Origin: Chondrus crispus
Taxonomy: Eukaryota; Rhodophyta; Florideophyceae; Gigartinales; Gigartinaceae
NCBI RefSeq assembly: GCF_000350225.1
Contig: NW_005179073.1
Span: 124,001 to 188,000 of the forward strand
DNA length: 64,000 nt
Direction: 5' to 3'
Part shown: positions 1 to 9,933 of the stretch, piece after piece
How positions within the stretch are numbered: the stretch's first letter is position 1
How the letters are laid out: every line of letters begins with the position of its first letter
The notes under the pieces: generated by a model
What the model was told of the DNA's origin: nothing
Seen by the model: only the letters and a program-made list of their open reading frames with translations
Database searches by the model: none
Program-made: the position numbers and the translations under genes

Positions 1-1
1 C

Positions 2-712
2 GCTCCCCCGATCTGGATCACAATGATCGAACTTCGCCTCGGTACCTCTATTTTCAATGTCACACAAGAATGCCCGAGTTGTACTGTCAGTGCCCTCCGT
101 ACCCAGTCCCGGACTCGTCCACTCCCGCTACTCGATACCTACGGCCATCACGCGACGATATGTTCCTGCGACGACGGTTCTACCAGGCGCCATAATGCCC
201 TCCGCAACCGGCTCTATAAGCTTCTATCGCCGCAATACTACAGCATCAACGCTCGCTCGGAATGGCGCGTTCCACAGGATGCCCATAAGCCAGAAGGCGA
301 TCAACGACGCCTTGAAATTTATGTCCACGATCCCAGTTTTGATGAGCATCCCCACGCGTTCAATGTTTCAGTTGTCAGTACTCACTCTCGGAACACTGGA
401 TGGCGCTCCCGCTCCTCCTCTGAAAAAATCTTGCAAGCCGCAAGCACAAAAGAACGTACATACCGCGACGTTTGTTCGCCGCATACATCTGTCCATCTAC
501 ACCCTATGATCTGGGACGTGTACGAGCGTATCGGCTCGGGTACGGTCAGAGGGCTCCAACTCGTCTCTGATTTCCCATCCAGTCGTACTGGACGTTGCCC
601 CACCTCTACTCGTCTTCAAATTAGCACGATTCTTACTTCTCTCGTCCTTCAATACACCGCCCTATCCGTCAATCGCCGCCGGATTCACGCATCTCTTGCA
701 CCTCTCCATTAA
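2..712 (+). mobile_element. 3' end of a non-LTR retrotransposon (LINE) ORF with restriction-like endonuclease
   Basis: The frame is open from the window edge through an internal Met at 23 to a stop at 712, so this is the C-terminal part of a longer ORF. It shows a zinc-knuckle-like CPSC, then GHHATIC (H-x3-C), then RHNALRN, then RRLEIYVHD and FNVSVVS. The order C-x2-C / H-x3-C / RHN / (P)D-x-D-like block is the signature of the restriction-like endonuclease that follows reverse transcriptase in R2/CRE/NeSL-type LINEs. It would nick target DNA for target-primed reverse transcription. The RT domain must lie upstream of the window. The PD of the nuclease core is replaced by RRLE, so activity is doubtful. 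No poly(A) tail or target-site duplication was recognised downstream. The family assignment is good; the clade is not resolved. Confidence 0.6.
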
Positions 713-1587
713 GGGCCGGCCGCTTCTGCGCCCTGGCTCCCCCCTTCTAGTTACAATAAAGGTCGACCATTCAAAGGTACTGTACATACTGTAGTCAACG
801 AGCTTGGGTCGGGAATTCTTGACGCACGGTAACCGGTTACTAGATGCTGCCTTCTGTTGCATTGCTGCTTCTGCCAGCACCACTCCGAACTATTGGTGCA
901 GCCGGTCTGTCCCATCGGGAAATCCATGCGGACGGGCACGCGGACGGGCACACGGACGAGCACAGCACTGGGAGGAGGCATTCGATATGACTCCTTTCGA
1001 CATCGCTCCTGAGGTTGGGGCCAAGAAAGCGTTAATTTTGCTCCTAAATTGATCCTATCTCGATCTGTGCCAGTTGTTGCCTTGTGAAAGGTCGACATTG
1101 GCTTGGTACCAACCAACAGCCGTGCCCCAATTCTATCACCGTGAGGGGGCACCTGACTGCTGCCAGCACACCATCAGCAAGTGTTGTCCAGTAGCAAGAG
1201 CAGAGTGGTGTGCCTGTCCAACGATGCATTTCTCATTCGTGGCGCAACTGAGGTGCAGTTTCGCATTTTGAACAACCATAGCTCCACAGATAGCGAAAGA
1301 CCTCTCGTACATATAACTACTTACACCTTCATAGCGTCCCCGTATCACCACCTACAACAATGCTGTCATCCTGTTTCCTTCTCCATCCAAATGCTGTAAA
1401 ACCCCCCAGCATCGTGCCCATACCTCTGCAATTCAAAGGGAATTCCCTTTCCTGTTCATGAGCTCCGCGGCTGTCGAAAGTTGCGACGTTCCTGCACATA
1501 CTCTACAAGAGCGGATGAAATTTCTTCGACACTTTTCGAAGCCTTCGCTCCACGGGCCTTCCTTTCCCTCTCACGGAAGACTAAATC
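713..1587. other. intergenic, nothing recognised
   Basis: Only short ORFs on both strands, without family signatures. Presumably holds the LINE 3' tail and the promoter of the MRE11-like gene at 1588. No clear TATA box was found. Confidence 0.4.
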
Positions 1588-3804
1588 ATGACCCATCCTT
1601 ATTCCGAAGGCTATGATGAACCAACCAAGATTTTGCTTTCCAGCGATAACCATCTTGGTTATCTCGAGAATGACCCGCTTCGTCATGACGATAGCTTTCG
1701 CACTTTCGAGGAGCTTTTGTACATTGCCCGGTCCAACTCCGTTGATTTTATTGTGCTCTCCGGAAACCTCTTTCACCACAGGCAGCCCTCCAACGCTACT
1801 TTGCAGCGAACAATCAAGCTCTTGAGAGAGTATTGCCTTTCTCTGGACAGAAGATCTTCTTTGCATGTTATTTCTGACCCCCGCGCTGTCCATTTCAAAG
1901 ACCCCCGCAATCCCGTCGCAATACCAGTTTTTGTTCTGCACGGGGACCGAGATAGTCCAGGCAAAGGTCATGGTACCAAAGCTCTCAGCCCTCTTGATGT
2001 CCTTGCTGAGTCCGGACTGATCACTTACTTTGGAAAAACCGGGTCAGACAACCCCCTTGAAATATCTCCGATTCTACTTGAGAAGGGTGGCAATGCAATT
2101 GCTCTTTACGGCCTCGGCCATATGCGAGGAGAAAAACTTCTGAAAGCCTCCCAAAAGGACAACGGCCTGTCGTGGATGCGTCCGAAAATAGAGAGAAAGA
2201 ATGGTCAAATTGACTTGCTAGCTTACCCGCACAGAAGTCCCGCCATGGAACACAATCCAGATAGCCGTATCGATGACAACTGGTTTAACATTTTTGCTTT
2301 CCATCAGAATCGCGATATGGAGCATCCCTCGACACAAGCAGTCCATCATATTGCTGACGGTCCCAGAGGTGTTTCAGAGTCTTTTCTCCCAGATTGGATG
2401 GACTGCGTTGTTTGGGGACACGAAAACGGAAGGCCTCTGGAATGCACTTCATCAAAGATTTACCTAGTGCAACCGGGCTCCACAGTGGCCACATCCTTGT
2501 CTGAAGCGCAGGCAAAACCGAAGCACGTGGTCCTCATGGAGGTTGGCCTAGAGCACACCTACCCTCAAGAAATTGAGCTGCATACCGTACGAGACATGCA
2601 TTTTGAACGCATTCCGTCTCCGTCGTCGTCGGAAGCGTACTCGGTTTTTATGGACCAGAAGCTGGACGAAGTGATTAGACGCCGGGAAGTTCAACATCAG
2701 AAAAAAATGCGCAACTTTAAGAAAGTCTTGGCTCAGCAGTCTGTCAAGAACATAGTCTACCCATCGGAAAAGTTTTACGAAATGGCCCTATATGGACTAG
2801 GACAACGCCCTCTCGTGCGAATCATCTTTGAGAAAACTGACGGACGAGAGCCCCGAAGCTCCGGACAAATGCGACGCAAATATGCTCCGCGCGTGGCTGC
2901 CATGCATGAATTATTTTCTGTTGAAAGAACCCATAGCGATTCCGAAGCAGGAATGGGCGTGCAAGCTCGCGACGTATCTCTTGCTCAAGGAGAAAGTATG
3001 CGTCTAATGCAAAACCTCTCCAACTATTTCACGTTTCATAGTGCAGTGGGGGGTGAAGGTTTGTCTTGTTTGAGAGCAGATCAGGTTAATAATACCATGG
3101 ATGAGGCACTCAAAGGAGGAAAGCAAGTTAAGCTCTGGGAAGATGTCAAGGAGCAAATAGCGAATATCGAGGTAACAGTTGCGGATGAGAAATTGAATGC
3201 CTTGGCCTTAGGTGAGAGGATTGATAAGAATGAATTACGGGAGAGTCTTCGGAAGAAATCACAGCAAGCGACGATGCGTATGCTCCGAAATTCTCGACGA
3301 CGTGCCGGCCTTTACGTGCGAACAGAAGCTACAGTAAGCAATAGCCAGACAGATGGGCTTGAAGATGAAGATGAGATACAACCGGTACAAGATCGGGATG
3401 ATGAATCTTTTGATCAATACCTCACGCATGCGCATGAGGTGGTTATGCGCCAAAACTTAATACCTCACGATGGGCTTGAGGATGAAGATGAGATACAACC
3501 GGTACAAGATCGGGATGACGAATCTTTTGATCAATACCTCACGCATGCGCATGAGGAGGATATGCGCCAAAACTCAATACCTCACGGGACGAGAGCTTTT
3601 TCTGTAGGTGGCACGTCTGCGACTCGTAGGAAACGCACAGGCACACCGCAGAGATCTCCGAAGAGAGCGAAGCGTTCAAGTCCAGCGCGAACCCCACGAG
3701 AGCGTTTTGGTGATATTGAAAGCAGATTGAATAACCAGGCTTCAAAAGAAGAAGACGAGATAATGCCTGCTCCAGCGATCGCTCAGGGCGCTACAACTCG
3801 CTAG
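1588..3804 (+). CDS. MRE11-like protein with degenerate nuclease site (tandem paralogue 1)
   Basis: 738-residue ORF, intronless, clearly homologous along its first ~520 residues to the intact MRE11 at 5594-8029. MRE11 is the Mn-dependent phosphoesterase of the MRE11-RAD50-NBS1 complex that processes double-strand breaks. Motif I is kept (D20-N-H22). In motif II the metal-binding Asp is Asn (SGNLFH, residue 60). Motif III GNHD is GDRD (119-122). The HQN His is kept (AFHQNR). The GHEH motif is GHEN. At least four metal ligands are therefore changed and nuclease activity is not expected. The DNA/RAD50-binding middle part is still present, so a structural or regulatory role is possible. The C-terminal third is acidic, then basic, and contains a 39-residue tandem repeat. 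Start chosen at the ATG directly before the conserved beta-strand. It could be a gene in decay, but the 2.2 kb open frame argues that it was selected until recently. Confidence 0.85.
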   Translation: MTHPYSEGYDEPTKILLSSDNHLGYLENDPLRHDDSFRTFEELLYIARSNSVDFIVLSGNLFHHRQPSNATLQRTIKLLREYCLSLDRRSSLHVISDPRAVHFKDPRNPVAIPVFVLHGDRDSPGKGHGTKALSPLDVLAESGLITYFGKTGSDNPLEISPILLEKGGNAIALYGLGHMRGEKLLKASQKDNGLSWMRPKIERKNGQIDLLAYPHRSPAMEHNPDSRIDDNWFNIFAFHQNRDMEHPSTQAVHHIADGPRGVSESFLPDWMDCVVWGHENGRPLECTSSKIYLVQPGSTVATSLSEAQAKPKHVVLMEVGLEHTYPQEIELHTVRDMHFERIPSPSSSEAYSVFMDQKLDEVIRRREVQHQKKMRNFKKVLAQQSVKNIVYPSEKFYEMALYGLGQRPLVRIIFEKTDGREPRSSGQMRRKYAPRVAAMHELFSVERTHSDSEAGMGVQARDVSLAQGESMRLMQNLSNYFTFHSAVGGEGLSCLRADQVNNTMDEALKGGKQVKLWEDVKEQIANIEVTVADEKLNALALGERIDKNELRESLRKKSQQATMRMLRNSRRRAGLYVRTEATVSNSQTDGLEDEDEIQPVQDRDDESFDQYLTHAHEVVMRQNLIPHDGLEDEDEIQPVQDRDDESFDQYLTHAHEEDMRQNSIPHGTRAFSVGGTSATRRKRTGTPQRSPKRAKRSSPARTPRERFGDIESRLNNQASKEEDEIMPAPAIAQGATTR
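3352..3585 (+). repeat. two tandem 117-bp units inside the MRE11-like ORF
   Basis: Two consecutive copies of 117 bp (39 codons) differ at only a few bases. Each encodes an acidic segment beginning DGLEDEDEIQPVQDRDDE and ending IPH. The period is a multiple of three, so the frame is kept. The near identity indicates recent duplication. Confidence 0.9.
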
Positions 3805-4388
3805 AGAAGGGTAATATCCTCGCCAAAGCAAAGGCCCTCGAAGATACCGTCGTGGGCCTGACAACCCCGCTGAGGCGAAACCGCCATTCCAGGGGACTAC
3901 TACCAGCGCCGGGGGACGTCAGACAAAACCAAACCGTCGAGAGAACGTGTGGAGCGCGAGATAGCGCCAAAGAAAGGGCCGAGGCCAAGATCTATAATAA
4001 TGGGGGTTCGAAGAGCTCCCAAAACGACGTCAAGGGTAATAGGGCATTCAGTGTGGAGGAAAAGACGAAAGTCCACAGAGACTACGCAAGAGGCAATACG
4101 GGTGCAGTCGAGCCGACGAATTTAAGAGGCACAGTGAAACGGGAGAGCACATTAGCTTCACTGAGACAGCAGAAATCTAGGATAACGTATCAGAGAGGAT
4201 ATGCGGCGACGCGCAACCCAAACACGCAAGCTAGACGTGCCAAAAGCTCATCGGGAGATCGTTTTGGCGAACGTCAGATGTATTCGACAAGTCCGCGGAA
4301 AGCAAGTGATGTCACCGGATGGGGGAGACGGACCCCGAGGAAGAAAGTGCCGAGTCCATTTCAGCAGACAAAATTAAAGAGGGTATAG
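3805..4388 (+). pseudogene. open basic tail, out of frame with the MRE11-like gene
   Basis: Immediately after the stop at 3804 another frame is open, with no stop from well before 3804, through an in-frame GTG at 3852, to 4388 (about 178 residues counted from 3852). It encodes a Ser/Arg/Lys-rich low-complexity tail (GDRFGERQ, GWGRRTPRKKVPSP). The intact MRE11 neighbour ends in a similar basic, Ser-rich tail with RRSAF and RARARR. This stretch is therefore plausibly the former C-terminus, lost by one frame change, or a 3' exon reached by splicing. No convincing splice pair was found. There is no own ATG in a good context, so it is not called as an independent gene. Confidence 0.4.
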
Positions 4389-5593
4389 GCAGTATGGGGA
4401 AGATGGCTGTACTACTGAGTGCTACTTGCAAATATAGCGGAAGTTGACCGTACTGCTATATCCGATGCATCTCTGGACTCTGGACGTTGCTTAGTAGACA
4501 TGTCGCATTTTGCCTTCTGGGTGTCAAGATGTCAGCAGAGGGGCACGAGGCGCGTTTGTATGGTCTGTACTGTCACATCCTCTTGCTCCCTGTTTTCATT
4601 TTTGTTTGATGTTGTAAAGAACTCGAGACTGTGATCAGAGTTGAACCGCGGGGAATATGGCGGCTTTCACTGTCAAGCCTGCTGGCACTAACACATCTGT
4701 TTGGCGTAGTCATCTATGTCATTTATCATATGGTAATGTATATACTTTAGATGCTGGAGAGGTGTGTGTTTGCAGTTTTGTTCGGATGGCGATTGTAGGA
4801 GCTGCTCAGTATGTGCGTATGAGAAGGGGAAGTGTTGAGGTGGATGGGCTTTATTCATCGAGCGATAATTGAATTTTAGGTGGGCAGCATTTGTTTGCTA
4901 CGTCCGACTATTTCGTTTGCTCCAAGACAGAGCGCGGTGGAAGAACATGCCACTCTTTCTTCAGGCGCGAGGCTCGTTCAGACAAGCTGAGAAAAGTAGT
5001 GGCCGTTTGTGTCTCAATGCTGCTAACACCGGGGTGCTTAGCAGTGTGAGTACGGTACCACATCACACAAGCTACTGTAGTGGTGGATGTCTGCTGTACG
5101 GATGTTGTGTCGTACATGTTACTACGGTCTTTCTCTGTCTCGTATACACGAAGACCCTGGCGTGAGTGTGGAGAGATCTCGCCGGATCAAGTAGCAGGTA
5201 GGCAACACGGGCATAGAAGACAAGTGCAGTTGAGCAATTGCAGTGAGAGAAACCGGAATGGCACACATTTCATACTGTATGGCATTATCAACGTGGTGCC
5301 CTGCAATTGGATAAATATTTTCCATGCTGCCCACTGCTCTATAAAGTCGAGATGGAAACTGCGCTGCGCCAGGCCGTTCCGCGTCTCTCCCGGGATCAAT
5401 AGATCCTCTTCGCCTTCCACATTCCCGCGACTTCAAAACAGGGGACAGAGAGCGACAGTCCAGCAACAGCCGTTGTCCGCGTCGTCGTCGTTGTCAAAAT
5501 CAATTTCTCCATTCACGTTTTCTCAACCGGCCGACCGCCCGTCAATGTCTGTTTCGCTTGGTTAGCTTCTGTTTGCTTCTCAGCACCCCCGCC
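4389..5593. other. intergenic between the MRE11 paralogues
   Basis: No coding signature. Contains a possible TATA box (CTATAAAG, about 5339-5346) some 250 bp before the MRE11 start codon. Short Cys-rich ORFs here look random. Confidence 0.4.
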
Positions 5594-8029
5594 ATGACCT
5601 CAGGGATGCACTCGGCCCGAACAGAGCTAGTACCGTCGTCCAGTGACGTCATTAAGATTCTCATCTCCACAGACAATCACTTAGGCTACCTGGAAAAGGA
5701 TCCTGTTCGCGGCGATGACTCCTTTCGCGTCTTTGAAGAAGTCCTGCAACTGGCGACCGTGAACAAAGTCGACATGCTCTTACTCGGTGGTGACCTCTTC
5801 CACGACAACAAGCCCTCTCGCAGTACCATTTTGAAAACAATGCGACTTCTTCGTCAGCACTGTCTATCTCCCGACGGTGAAATCCATCTGGCAGTGCGCT
5901 CAGACCCTGCTGCTGTCAATTACATGGATCCCTGCGTTGCCGTATCCCTTCCAGTCTTTGTCATTCATGGAAACCATGATGATCCTACTGGCGGAACAGG
6001 CCTTGAGGCTCTCAGTTCCCTTGATCTTCTCGCACAGGCTGGTCTGATTACATATTTTGGTCGAGCCGTCTCTTCAAAGAAAGTTGAGGTTGCCCCTATT
6101 CTTTTGCAAAAAGGCCAAACAGCATTAGCGCTATACGGCCTGGGAAATGTTAGAGATGAGGTATTGTACGATACTTGGGCGCGCCAAAAGCGAGTCAAAT
6201 GGCTCAGTCCAGAGCAACCCGCAAATCTTCAGGCAGAACGCCATTTGGATGTGGAGGGAAGCGATAGAGACGGCGACGAACGCAGCGACCATGTCCCCTG
6301 GTTTAATTTGTTTGTGCTGCACCAAAACCGCCTTACCCGCGGATCTTCGAGGGGCATTTCAGACACTCTTTTACCACCCTGGCTTGATTACGTCGTCTGG
6401 GGGCATGAACACGATAGCATACCTGACCTCACGCTATCGAAACCACCAATCGTGCAACCAGGTTCCACAGTTGCAACTTCACTGTCCGCAGGGGAGGCCA
6501 AGCCCAAGCATGCCATTTTGCTTGAGGTATACAAAGGAAAACTTAAGCATCGCTCCGTCCCATTATACACGGTGCGAAACCTCCATTTTGAAGATATTGT
6601 TCTATCTGAACAGTCAGGGCTGTCCGAAACAGATCCTGAGGGGCTGAACAAGTTTTTGGAGGACTCTATCAACGACGTGGTCGAGAGGCAGGAGACTTTG
6701 TTTGATCACAAAGTAGCGACCTTTCAAGGTGGCACTTCCAAGGAGGTGGTCCATGGAGTGCGATATCCCCCACGTTCTTTCTATACTGACAAACTTAACT
6801 CTATAGTCCGGCAACCACTGATAAGACTTCGCGTAGAAATAACCGGCAACTGGGAATCACCTAATCCCATAAGATTTGGTCAGGCTTATGTTGGTCGAGT
6901 TGCGTCAGCGGCAGACATGCTATTGTTTTACAGAAGCAAGAGAGGATTGCGAAAGAAGACAAGAACCTTCTTACAGGGGAATGCATCTGCGATGGTGAGC
7001 GAAGATGAAGAGGATGGTCCTGGTAATGTCCCGCTTTCGCAGACAGATGACGATGGACGGGATGTGATTCATATCCCCAAGCTTGTCCAATATTTTCTCT
7101 ACCATCGGCAAGGAGGTGGCAGTGGCCTGAAGTTTCTTGAGTTAGACAAGCTTACTGGTGCTGTGGACCAATTTGTCAACAAGATGGAAAACCAAGCCAT
7201 TCCCGATTACGTGCAGTCCTATATGGCTGTGCAACTGAAGAAAACGCTAAAAGAAGCTAACAACGGCGGAGAAACACTGGATGAGAGCGAATTGCTGGAG
7301 AGGTTTAAGAAGGAAGCCAACGCAGCTGTGACTCGAACTTTAGTCGAGTCTCAACCACAGAAGGTGAAGGATGGTAAAGCTGATGCGACAAAGGGGATCG
7401 ACGCAGGCAGTGAGAAGTGTCTTGCAAAGGATGAGGTGGAGACCGGCGATGGAGTAAAAGAGAAAAAGGAGATGCACAGCACAATACAAGAAAGACTTGA
7501 AGATGTACACGCAGTGCTAGCAGGTCATCCCACGCTTTTGGCAACATTGGAGAGGACTGGTCGAATCGCGAGTGACGACGATGGCGACAGTGGCAAGAAA
7601 ACACCAAGTAAACGCTCAGCACGTTCTACCGGGAGAGAAACTAGTCGGGTTCGCGGCAGCGCGAGAAGCAAGCTAACAACTTCAAGAAGAACGGCTACTG
7701 CAAGAAAACCGCCTCCACGAGAAGCGAATCCTCGGCGAGCCTCTCGAGTAGACTCGATGGTCATTGAGGATAGTGATGAAGAACAAATTGAAGCTGCTAA
7801 CAAACAAATTGTCCTGAGCGAGTCTGAAGAGGAATACGTGCCCGTACCTTCTACAAGAAAACGACGACCGCGAGCCAGCGCATCCGGAAGCAGGAGTGCC
7901 TCTCGGAGTAGGTTAGAGCAAGCTCCCACCTCACAACCTCGACGTTCTGCGTTCGCAATGCGAGCAAGAGCGCGAAGGAATACGGCAACAATCGACTTGG
8001 ATGAAGAGAGTGGTGACGACGCAATGTAA
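5594..8029 (+). CDS. MRE11: MRE11 double-strand break repair nuclease
   Basis: 811-residue intronless ORF from ATG 5594; a TTG further upstream in the same frame is ignored. All phosphoesterase motifs are intact: DNH (27-29), GGDLFH with D67, GNHDDP (126-131), VLHQNR, and VWGHEHDS. Next comes the Mre11 DNA-binding/capping region (RQPLIRLRVE, VGRVASAADMLLFYR), a helical RAD50-binding part, and from about residue 590 a long acidic/basic disordered tail rich in Arg-Ser (RSASRSR, RARARR), like the GAR-type tails of eukaryotic MRE11. Length fits the eukaryotic family (600-800 residues). The protein should act in the nucleus with RAD50 and NBS1 in end resection, telomere and meiotic repair. It lies 1.8 kb downstream of a degenerate tandem copy in the same orientation. 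Confidence 0.95.
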   Translation: MTSGMHSARTELVPSSSDVIKILISTDNHLGYLEKDPVRGDDSFRVFEEVLQLATVNKVDMLLLGGDLFHDNKPSRSTILKTMRLLRQHCLSPDGEIHLAVRSDPAAVNYMDPCVAVSLPVFVIHGNHDDPTGGTGLEALSSLDLLAQAGLITYFGRAVSSKKVEVAPILLQKGQTALALYGLGNVRDEVLYDTWARQKRVKWLSPEQPANLQAERHLDVEGSDRDGDERSDHVPWFNLFVLHQNRLTRGSSRGISDTLLPPWLDYVVWGHEHDSIPDLTLSKPPIVQPGSTVATSLSAGEAKPKHAILLEVYKGKLKHRSVPLYTVRNLHFEDIVLSEQSGLSETDPEGLNKFLEDSINDVVERQETLFDHKVATFQGGTSKEVVHGVRYPPRSFYTDKLNSIVRQPLIRLRVEITGNWESPNPIRFGQAYVGRVASAADMLLFYRSKRGLRKKTRTFLQGNASAMVSEDEEDGPGNVPLSQTDDDGRDVIHIPKLVQYFLYHRQGGGSGLKFLELDKLTGAVDQFVNKMENQAIPDYVQSYMAVQLKKTLKEANNGGETLDESELLERFKKEANAAVTRTLVESQPQKVKDGKADATKGIDAGSEKCLAKDEVETGDGVKEKKEMHSTIQERLEDVHAVLAGHPTLLATLERTGRIASDDDGDSGKKTPSKRSARSTGRETSRVRGSARSKLTTSRRTATARKPPPREANPRRASRVDSMVIEDSDEEQIEAANKQIVLSESEEEYVPVPSTRKRRPRASASGSRSASRSRLEQAPTSQPRRSAFAMRARARRNTATIDLDEESGDDAM

Positions 8030-8447
8030 GAAGCGCTCTTTCCGCTTCGCAAGTCCGCCATTGACATCCTGACGTCCGTTTGAGAGGTAACTATAAACAC
8101 TGTAGTTTAATGAGTCGTCGAGTGTCCTCGAGTCATATCCGAATAGATAGTTGGGCCCTTCAACACAGTCATGGCACAAGCAGTAGTTTTGCGGTGTGGC
8201 AGAACTGCGCTTGCAGCATACTGTTTTGCGGTAGACAAACCACGGCATGACGTATCCGTTATCCAGCTGAAGCGAACACCCCCTGGTGGCTTCACCGTCT
8301 GGGTCATGCTACCACACCAAAGCTCTCCTGTCGGCCACCAGTGATGTGAACCTGTGGGACGCAAGTATACACTTTCATCAGAGGATCAACAAGTGTATCT
8401 GTGTTGGCGCAAAATCGATACTCTATGGGATGGGCAGGTGAAGAAAT
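8030..8447. other. convergent intergenic
   Basis: 3' flank shared by MRE11 (plus) and the START-domain gene (minus). A Cys-containing minus-strand ORF at 7931-8248 overlaps the MRE11 end and has no family signature. Nothing else recognised. Confidence 0.35.
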
Positions 8448-9230
8448 CTATGACTCTAGCCGTTTCGCCTGAACAACATCGTCTTGGAGTCTTTGGGCAG
8501 TGCGATTCCGCCGTCTCCTCTCGCATTCCGTCCGCACAGCGTTCATATTTCCCGGTACGTCTTCCGAGATGCGCCACTCGATTGCGCGAACAGGAACCAA
8601 ACCTCGGGGCACGATACTTACGTTATAGTACAAAGCAGTCCGATTTTGGTCGACTCTCTCCATCCTCCAAACCCCCTCGAACTTGTTGAAATCTCTACTG
8701 GAAACAAGGTCAAACTCGATGGCTCTCCAATCGCTGGAGGTGCGATTTACTTCGGTCATGTCCATGGTCAAGCTAGCGCGAAATTCAAAGCCCAAGATTT
8801 TCTGGGAACCGCACTGCTCGACTCGGATACCATTTCTCGGGTGTGCCTTGAGGTTGCTGAGGGCGAGGTTGGGAATGTGGTCGGCGAGGCGATCATAGTC
8901 GCTGAGGAGTTCCCAGACTATTTCCAGAGGGGCTTGGATAAGGTTGCTGGCGGAAATGTGTCTCCTGTTGGGAGCGGGCGCCTCGATGATAACTTTGACG
9001 CGGCCTGTCGGAAGAGAACCATTGCGGTTGGACTGAGCGACAGGCGCGCGGCGGGAACGCTCGCGACTGGCGACCATCTTTAGTTGGGATGGGCGGCGCG
9101 AGGCGACAGATGGGAGGCCATGTTGCCGGGTGCTCTTGAAGGGCAAGGGGCTAGACTGGAAGGCCGGTAAGGGACGCAAACACAGCATGGTAGTGGGACA
9201 GTTAAGCATGGCCAGCGGTGGGGAGCACAC
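8448..9230 (-). CDS. COQ10/polyketide-cyclase-like START-domain protein, probably organelle-targeted
   Basis: 260-residue intronless ORF. Residues 1 to about 55 are rich in Ser/Pro/Arg with few acids, like a plastid (or mitochondrial) transit peptide. Residues ~85-230 match the polyketide cyclase/COQ10-type START (SRPBCC) fold: SNLIQAPLEIVWELLSDYDR, then LADHIPNLALSNL, a middle strand block (GFEFRASLTMDMTEV), WRAIEFDLVSS, FEGVWRMERVD and LYYNVSIVP, with a C-terminal helix that would close the lipid pocket. Relatives in plants and cyanobacteria bind hydrophobic ligands such as quinones, lipids or tetrapyrroles; the ligand cannot be told here. Convergent with MRE11. The C-terminal Arg-rich end (CERRRRNRTAQ) may be longer than in relatives. 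Confidence 0.8.
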   Translation of the reverse strand: MCSPPLAMLNCPTTMLCLRPLPAFQSSPLPFKSTRQHGLPSVASRRPSQLKMVASRERSRRAPVAQSNRNGSLPTGRVKVIIEAPAPNRRHISASNLIQAPLEIVWELLSDYDRLADHIPNLALSNLKAHPRNGIRVEQCGSQKILGFEFRASLTMDMTEVNRTSSDWRAIEFDLVSSRDFNKFEGVWRMERVDQNRTALYYNVSIVPRGLVPVRAIEWRISEDVPGNMNAVRTECERRRRNRTAQRLQDDVVQAKRLES

Positions 9231-9744
9231 TGTTGTGAAGGAGGATGCGGGCTGCTTCTGCTTGCGTAGGCGTGGGAGAGTGCGGACAAGTGTGGGAGGG
9301 GTGAGGGGATAGGTAGAATCAGTGCGGTTGGAGTATGCGCAGGGATGGTCATACGAGGATGCAGCGGGTTGAGTCTTGAGGGGGAGGCAGTGGACGGGAT
9401 GGGCCGAGATGGGGCTTTGAGAAGGCGTTCAAGGAGGGCTGCAAACCAAATGTGCGGCGCTCGGGCTTGGTTCAAAATATCTCGGCAGCTGCCTGGGCGA
9501 ACCGGTGTGTCTCATAATGCTGTTACAGCCATGCATCTCAGATCTTCCGCCAAAACACTGCACGCAGCTCTCCCATTCCCCAACACGTGGTATACGCACA
9601 CCCACCCCCTTTCTTCAGCACATCGCTGCACTTGATATATTCTCAAACACAAATATCTTCACTCGCAACCGTGCCGATGCTGCCATTCTTTATACCAACT
9701 CGACTTAAATATCCCTCCAGCACGCGTCTGTCCTTTTTACGAAG
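9231..9744. other. divergent promoter region
   Basis: Region between the minus-strand START gene and the small plus-strand secreted ORF. A TATA-like CTTTATA lies near 9687-9693, about 55 bp before the ATG at 9745. Pro/Ser-rich minus-strand ORFs look like low-complexity shadows. Confidence 0.35.
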
Positions 9745-9933
9745 ATGCCCAATTTCCTGGCTCCGTTCATCAGCGTATCAGCCCTCTTATCCGTTCTCCT
9801 GTGCACACTCACATCTGGAGTACAGCAAACAACTTCGAAGGCACTTGTTCCAGATCGACACGCTCTTGACGTTTTCAAGCAGTCCCCAGACTTCACCTAC
9901 TTCTTGTGGCGGGAACTTGTACATTTTTCATGA
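9745..9933 (+). CDS. small secreted ORF or first exon (weakly FAS1-like)
   Basis: 62-residue ORF whose first ~27 residues form a textbook signal peptide (a hydrophobic run including SALLSVLLCTLTSG, small residues before the expected cleavage). The rest contains ALDVFKQSPDFTYFL, faintly like the opening of a fasciclin (FAS1) domain. A GT at the end of the conserved-looking part (CTT|GTACAT) could be a splice donor, so this may be exon 1 of a longer gene. No acceptor with a good continuation was found. It could equally be a short secreted peptide or a remnant. Confidence 0.3.
   Translation: MPNFLAPFISVSALLSVLLCTLTSGVQQTTSKALVPDRHALDVFKQSPDFTYFLWRELVHFS

Noticed and set aside
1456-1971. 171-residue minus-strand ORF over the MRE11-like start
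   Set aside because: Antisense shadow of a well-supported gene.
7525-8100. 191-residue minus-strand ORF over the MRE11 tail
   Set aside because: Ser/Leu-rich shadow of the Arg/Ser-rich low-complexity tail.
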